Made by a program: the position numbers and the translations under genes
Origin: Amorphochlora amoebiformis
Taxonomy: Eukaryota > Cercozoa > Chlorarachniophyceae
Assembly: GCA_054601695.1 (NCBI GenBank)
Contig: BAAHQB010000268.1
Span: 124,001 to 188,000, forward strand
Length of the DNA: 64,000 nucleotides
Reading direction: 5' to 3'
Notes under the pieces: generated by a model
Databases searched by the model: none
What the model saw: only the letters and a program-made list of their open reading frames with translations
What the model was told of the DNA's origin: nothing
Shown: positions 1 through 64,000 of the stretch, in pieces
How positions within the stretch are numbered: the stretch's first letter is position 1
Layout of the letters: the number at the start of each line of letters is the position of its first letter

Positions 1-393
1 TATGTTTCAAGGCTACTACTTGTATGAACATGATATCGCAAGTATCATTATGGTTACATGACAGTTACAATTGACAGTTGTTACTACAAGTCGCGGCTTG
101 AATACTACAAGAGTCATGGCTAGTGGTAGTAGTGACTAGACTAGCGGCCAAAAACGACGATTTCGGGGCTATGAGGGGGGCATCCCTAGATCCTTCCGTT
201 AATATGCGTATCTGCGCCCTCCTGGGCATCCAGACGGCCGCTCACGTCACGCTCGTGTGCAGGTGGTCAGTTTTCTTTCGATTCCTTTGAGATTTCTTCG
301 AAAATATGCTTTATTTTTTCGGGTGTCTCTCAACTTATACTAGAACATTGGTCGTGTCTAACAGCAGGGTAGACTGGCGAGTGGAAGTAGTGA
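1..393. other. 3' flank of the FAD monooxygenase gene
   Basis: Non-repetitive sequence of ordinary base composition lies just beyond the stop codon of the minus-strand monooxygenase. Around 125-145 it holds a near copy of the segment that spans that stop codon (about 378-400), so the terminal exon is echoed in its own 3' flank. I see no further exon with matching phase. The stretch is probably 3' UTR plus intergenic DNA. Confidence 0.5.
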
Positions 394-15377
<14,984 letters not shown>

Positions 15378-15658
15378 TGCTTGACCGATCTTTTAATTTT
15401 CGGAACCCATTTAATATCGGAACCCATAGAACTATAACCCTTTAGGTGAAATAACCTTATTAAAAATTAATTAATATAAGGCGATTTTAACTAGAATTCA
15501 TTTTCGGAATCCAGATTCGTGGCGGCTGTAATTGAGGCTGTGGATCCCACGACGTGTGTGTCGCCATTCTTCCCACCCCATTTAAACCCCCCCCCCCAAC
15601 ACGTGCAAGCTTAAATTACCTCAAGCGAAGAATTAAAACAAGAATCTCAAAATCGAGC
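15378..15658. promoter_or_regulatory. Divergent promoter region between the monooxygenase and ArfGAP genes
   Basis: This is 281 bp of non-repetitive DNA between two start codons that point away from each other. A TCGGAA(C/T)CCA motif occurs three times (about 15398, 15417 and 15504). No canonical TATA box is clear. A shared bidirectional promoter is inferred from the spacing only. Confidence 0.5.
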
Positions 15659-25307
<9,649 letters not shown>

Positions 25308-25326
25308 AACGAATACGCTATATATA

Positions 25327-25376
<50 letters not shown>

Positions 25377-25425
25377 ATATATATATATATATTTATATAT
25401 ATTATATATGCGTATGTGTTTATAT

Positions 25426-25464
<39 letters not shown>

Positions 25465-25479
25465 ATATACATACATGCA

Positions 25480-25511
<32 letters not shown>

Positions 25512-25627
25512 TATATCTATACATATATATATATATATATATATGTGTATATATATATATATATAAATGTACACCTATAAAATACATGTGTACGATGGGT
25601 GTGTATATATCACATCTTTGTCTCTCC

Positions 25628-25690
<63 letters not shown>

Positions 25691-25799
25691 GCATATATAT
25701 CTGTATGTGTGTATGGGTGTATATATGTATGTATATATGAAACATGTACAATAATAGATGATATGTATGAATAAGTACAGTATAATCTATTCACACACT

Positions 25800-25898
25800 C
25801 TCTCTCTCCTGCGTATCTCTCCCTCTCACCCTCTCTCTTCCCCTCTCTCTTTCTCCCTCCTCTCCCTCTCTCTCTCTCTCCCTGCATCTCTCTCTCCC

Positions 25899-25940
<42 letters not shown>

Positions 25941-26002
25941 CTTTCTCCCTCCCTACATCTCTCTCTCTCTCTCTCCCCTTCTCTCTCTCCCTCCCGTATC
26001 CT

Positions 26003-26034
<32 letters not shown>

Positions 26035-26099
26035 CCTGTATCTCTCTCTCCCCCTCCTCTCTCTCTCCCCCCCCCTTCTCTCCTCTGTCTCTTCCTGTA

Positions 26100-26132
<33 letters not shown>

Positions 26133-26651
26133 GTATCTCTCTCACTCTCTCCCTCCCTCTCTCTCTCTCTCTCTCTCTCCCTCTCTCTCTCCCTCTCTCT
26201 CTCTCTCTCCCTCTCTCTCTCCCTACCTGTATCCCTCTCTCTCTCTCCCTCTCTCTGTATCTCTCCCTCTCTATCTCTCTCCCTGTATCTCCCTCTCCTC
26301 TCTCTCTCTCTCTCCCTCTCTCTCTCTCCCTCCCTGTATCCCTCTCTCTCTGTCTATCCCTCTCTCTCCCTCTCTCTCTCCCTATCTCTCTCTCCATCTC
26401 TCTCCCTGTATCCCTCTCTCTCTCTCCCTGTATCTCTATCTCTCTTTTCTCTCTCTCTCTCTCCCTCTCTCTCTCCCTCCCTGGTACTCTCTCTCTGTCT
26501 CTCCCTCTCTCTCCCTCTCTCTCTCCCTACCTGTATCTCTCTATCTCTCTCTCCCTCTCTCTCCCTGTATCCATCTCTCTCTCTCTCTCTCCCTGTATCT
26601 CTATCTCTCTCTCTCTCTCCCTCTCTCTCCCTCTCTCTCCCTCTCTCCCTC

Positions 26652-26701
<50 letters not shown>

Positions 26702-26869
26702 AATCCCTCCCTCTCTCTCCCTATATTCTTGTTTCTCTCTCTCTCTCTTCATTCTTTTCTCTCTCTCTCTCTCTTTCTTTCTCTCCATCCGCCCTCTCGC
26801 TCTCTCTCTCTCTTGTCTCTCTATCTCACGTCACTCTCTCTCTACCTCACGCTCTCTCACTTTCTCTCC

Positions 26870-26914
<45 letters not shown>

Positions 26915-26920
26915 CCATGT
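25800..26920 (+). repeat. (CT)n tract
   Basis: About 1.1 kb of CT/CCCT dinucleotide repeat, broken by TGTATCTC motifs. It lies between the ArfGAP exon at 25239 and the next plus-strand exon at 26945, so it is either intergenic or a very long intron. I see no start-codon exon in it. Confidence 0.85.
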
Positions 26921-26944
26921 CTTAACCCTAACTCTAACCCCAAG

Positions 26945-36295
<9,351 letters not shown>

Positions 36296-37006
36296 GGATT
36301 TGTGTTTGGAGGTTTATATAATTTTCTAGAAATTTATAAGGTTAATGTCGTAGTCACTAGTAGCTGCTTTTTTTTTTTAACTTGTTCATAAATGAAGTAA
36401 TAAAAGCTCCGAAGTTACTATTGAACTATATATATATAAAACTTCGGTGATCTGTGGCATGTATGGAATTTTTATTTAATCTATTAAATTGAAAAGTCTC
36501 CGTTTATATCTATATTTACAGCACTAGATTGGATACTATAATCTTTAGACTATTCAATCATTGTTTCAAAAGTTCCTATACGACTCTAGATCACCACCTA
36601 TTAATGGATAAACAAGATAAATATATCTAGAATATGGCCGAACAACTTAGTTACAAGTTTTATACGTCTAGTACGTCAAAAAAAAAATAAAAAATCGGCA
36701 ATCAACTATTTATAAATTCATAATTCATAAATTCATAATTCATAAATTCATAATCGGATTCTAGAAATTCAAATTCTCAATTTTAAATCTCCACACGTGT
36801 AGACGTGTCACAGTACGAGAATCTAGTGAGTCCTGGCTATATCGACTAGATCCAGAATAGATGATGCAGGTTAGTTGGGGTCAGACCTGAAGCTGTATTT
36901 ATATATTTATATGTAATTTAAATATGTGTTAATATTACTATTCTATGTCCATATATTTGATGATTTCATACTTGATATATTAATAATTTCATTATGTAGA
37001 ATGTGT

Positions 37007-37089
<83 letters not shown>

Positions 37090-37237
37090 CATATGTTCCG
37101 TAGTATTATACACATAACTACGTGTAAAATCCTACATATATAAAAATATATATTATTCATATAAATATATTGTATATATATCTTTGCATATATATATATA
37201 TATATAATATATGTTCTACATGCATATATATACATAT

Positions 37238-37273
<36 letters not shown>

Positions 37274-37324
37274 ATACGAGTATAGTAACCTTTCGTAGTG
37301 GGAAGTCAGGACTATGGAAGACTG

Positions 37325-37358
<34 letters not shown>

Positions 37359-37457
37359 GTACATGACATATACATATGTATGTATTATACATTTATTGTA
37401 TATGTATATATATATATATTTCTATATATATATATACATGTGTATACACACATGTGT

Positions 37458-37501
<44 letters not shown>

Positions 37502-37535
37502 ATATTCACACTCATAAGAACACACAAAGCTTTAC
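36296..37535. other. Intergenic region between convergent genes
   Basis: The first 700 bp is unique A+T-rich DNA with a T10 run, AATAAAAGC at about 36399 (a possible polyadenylation signal for the plus-strand gene) and a short AATTCATAAATTCAT repeat at about 36712-36750. From 37000 TA repeat resumes. I see no supported exon here. Confidence 0.6.
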
Positions 37536-57097
<19,562 letters not shown>

Positions 57098-57548
57098 CTA
57101 TATTTATACATACATCTAATTATATATTTATATATGTATATTTATATATATGTGTATATATATGTGTATATGTATGCATATTTGTGTATATATATGCAAA
57201 TGATTCGGTTATGTGTGTATATGTGTATGTTTATTTTTGCATATATATATATATATATGTATATTATTAATATGTAAATGTATGTAGGTATGTAATATAT
57301 AAAACACACAAACACACACACACACAGATATATATATATATGTATATGTATGTATACTATATTCATACATATATGTATGTATATATCTACGTGCATATAT
57401 AAATACATCTATGTGTATATATTATTTATTTATTCATTTATAGAGACTTCCTCATAAATATATAAACACATAATATATATATATATATATATATTATGCA
57501 TATATGTACAAATATGTATATATACATAAATTTATAAAAAATATACAT

Positions 57549-57607
<59 letters not shown>

Positions 57608-57626
57608 AGTATATACTTGTTAAACG
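57098..57626. other. Spacer between the SUMO protease gene and its upstream neighbour
   Basis: About 530 bp of TA-rich DNA between the ATG at 57097 and the stop codon at 57627. TATAAATATA lies directly before the ATG, but TA-rich matches are expected everywhere here. A diverged copy of the neighbour's last exon is at about 57428-57455. Confidence 0.5.
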
Positions 57627-62218
<4,592 letters not shown>

Positions 62219-62406
62219 GACGCGACGTCACGTCACGAGGTGTGACGGCATGTTTGGAAGCCCGGTAGTATCGGGTACTACCCGATTCTACCCGGGACTG
62301 CCGGCGGGGTATTCTCCGAGCAATCCCCGGGATCTCTAGCGATCTCGGGCAAATCTAGGGTAACTCTGTGCACTGGATATATACTTACGTGTCAGGATAA
62401 GTTTAA
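62219..62406. promoter_or_regulatory. GC-rich promoter-like island with palindromes
   Basis: The 188 bp between two tandem minus-strand genes has the highest GC content in the window outside repeats. It contains GTGACGTGACGTCGCG-type elements with the CRE-like core TGACGT at about 62218-62245 (plus-strand ACGTCACGTCACG), and an inverted repeat CCCGGTAGTATCGGGTA/TACCCGATTCTACCCGGG at about 62260-62297. A CACGTG E-box is at about 62203, just inside exon 1. Confidence 0.55.

Positions 62407-64000
<1,594 letters not shown>

Overview
This window is eukaryotic nuclear DNA from an intron-rich protist I cannot name. It is dominated by (TA)n microsatellite, interstitial TTAGGG/CCCTAA arrays and (GA/CT)n tracts. 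The long Tyr/Ile, Ser/Leu, Arg/Glu or Leu/Thr reading frames are translations of these repeats, not proteins. The real genes are strings of very short exons (7-284 nt) hidden in the repeats. I found them by looking for non-repetitive islands bounded by AG|...|GT whose codon phases join exactly from one exon to the next. The FAD monooxygenase carries a secretory-type leader and the proteins look algal or protist, but lineage is a weak guess.

Layout, left to right. (1) 394-15377, minus strand: a 22-exon FAD-dependent monooxygenase of the PHBH/zeaxanthin-epoxidase superfamily; the exons sum to an unbroken 463-codon frame. (2) About 15659-25307, plus strand, divergent from gene 1 across a 281 bp gap: an ARFGAP1-like Arf GTPase-activating protein in about 14 exons. 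(3) 26945-36295, plus strand: exons of a protein with a glutaredoxin/SH3BGRL-like thioredoxin-fold segment and a disordered acidic tail. It is either a separate gene whose start I did not find or the C-terminal half of the ArfGAP gene. (4) 37536-57097, minus strand, convergent with 3: a 22-exon Ulp1/SENP-type (C48) SUMO protease of the Ulp2/SENP6-7 type, 481 aa, with His, Asp, Gln and Cys all present. (5) 57627-62218, minus strand: a 9-exon, 162-aa basic, Ser/Arg-rich protein of unknown function. (6) 62407-63877, minus strand: the last exons of a further gene that runs off the right edge.

The most unusual feature runs through all genes on both strands. The last 20-60 nt of many exons, with the donor site and start of the intron, is repeated one to nine times inside the following intron, usually decaying with distance (exon 'echoes'). 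Less often the acceptor plus 5' end of an exon is echoed upstream. Echo side follows gene orientation, so introns here seem to grow by tandem duplication of exon-intron junctions. A second feature is that many introns consist of telomere-type hexamers that themselves supply splice sites (GTAACCC, GTTAGGG, CCCTAG, CCCTAACAG). A third is that telomeric and (CT)n tracts are mostly pyrimidine-rich on the sense strand, whichever way the gene points.

There is no operon, CRISPR array, rRNA or tRNA that I can support. All splice calls are by eye; transcript data would be decisive.
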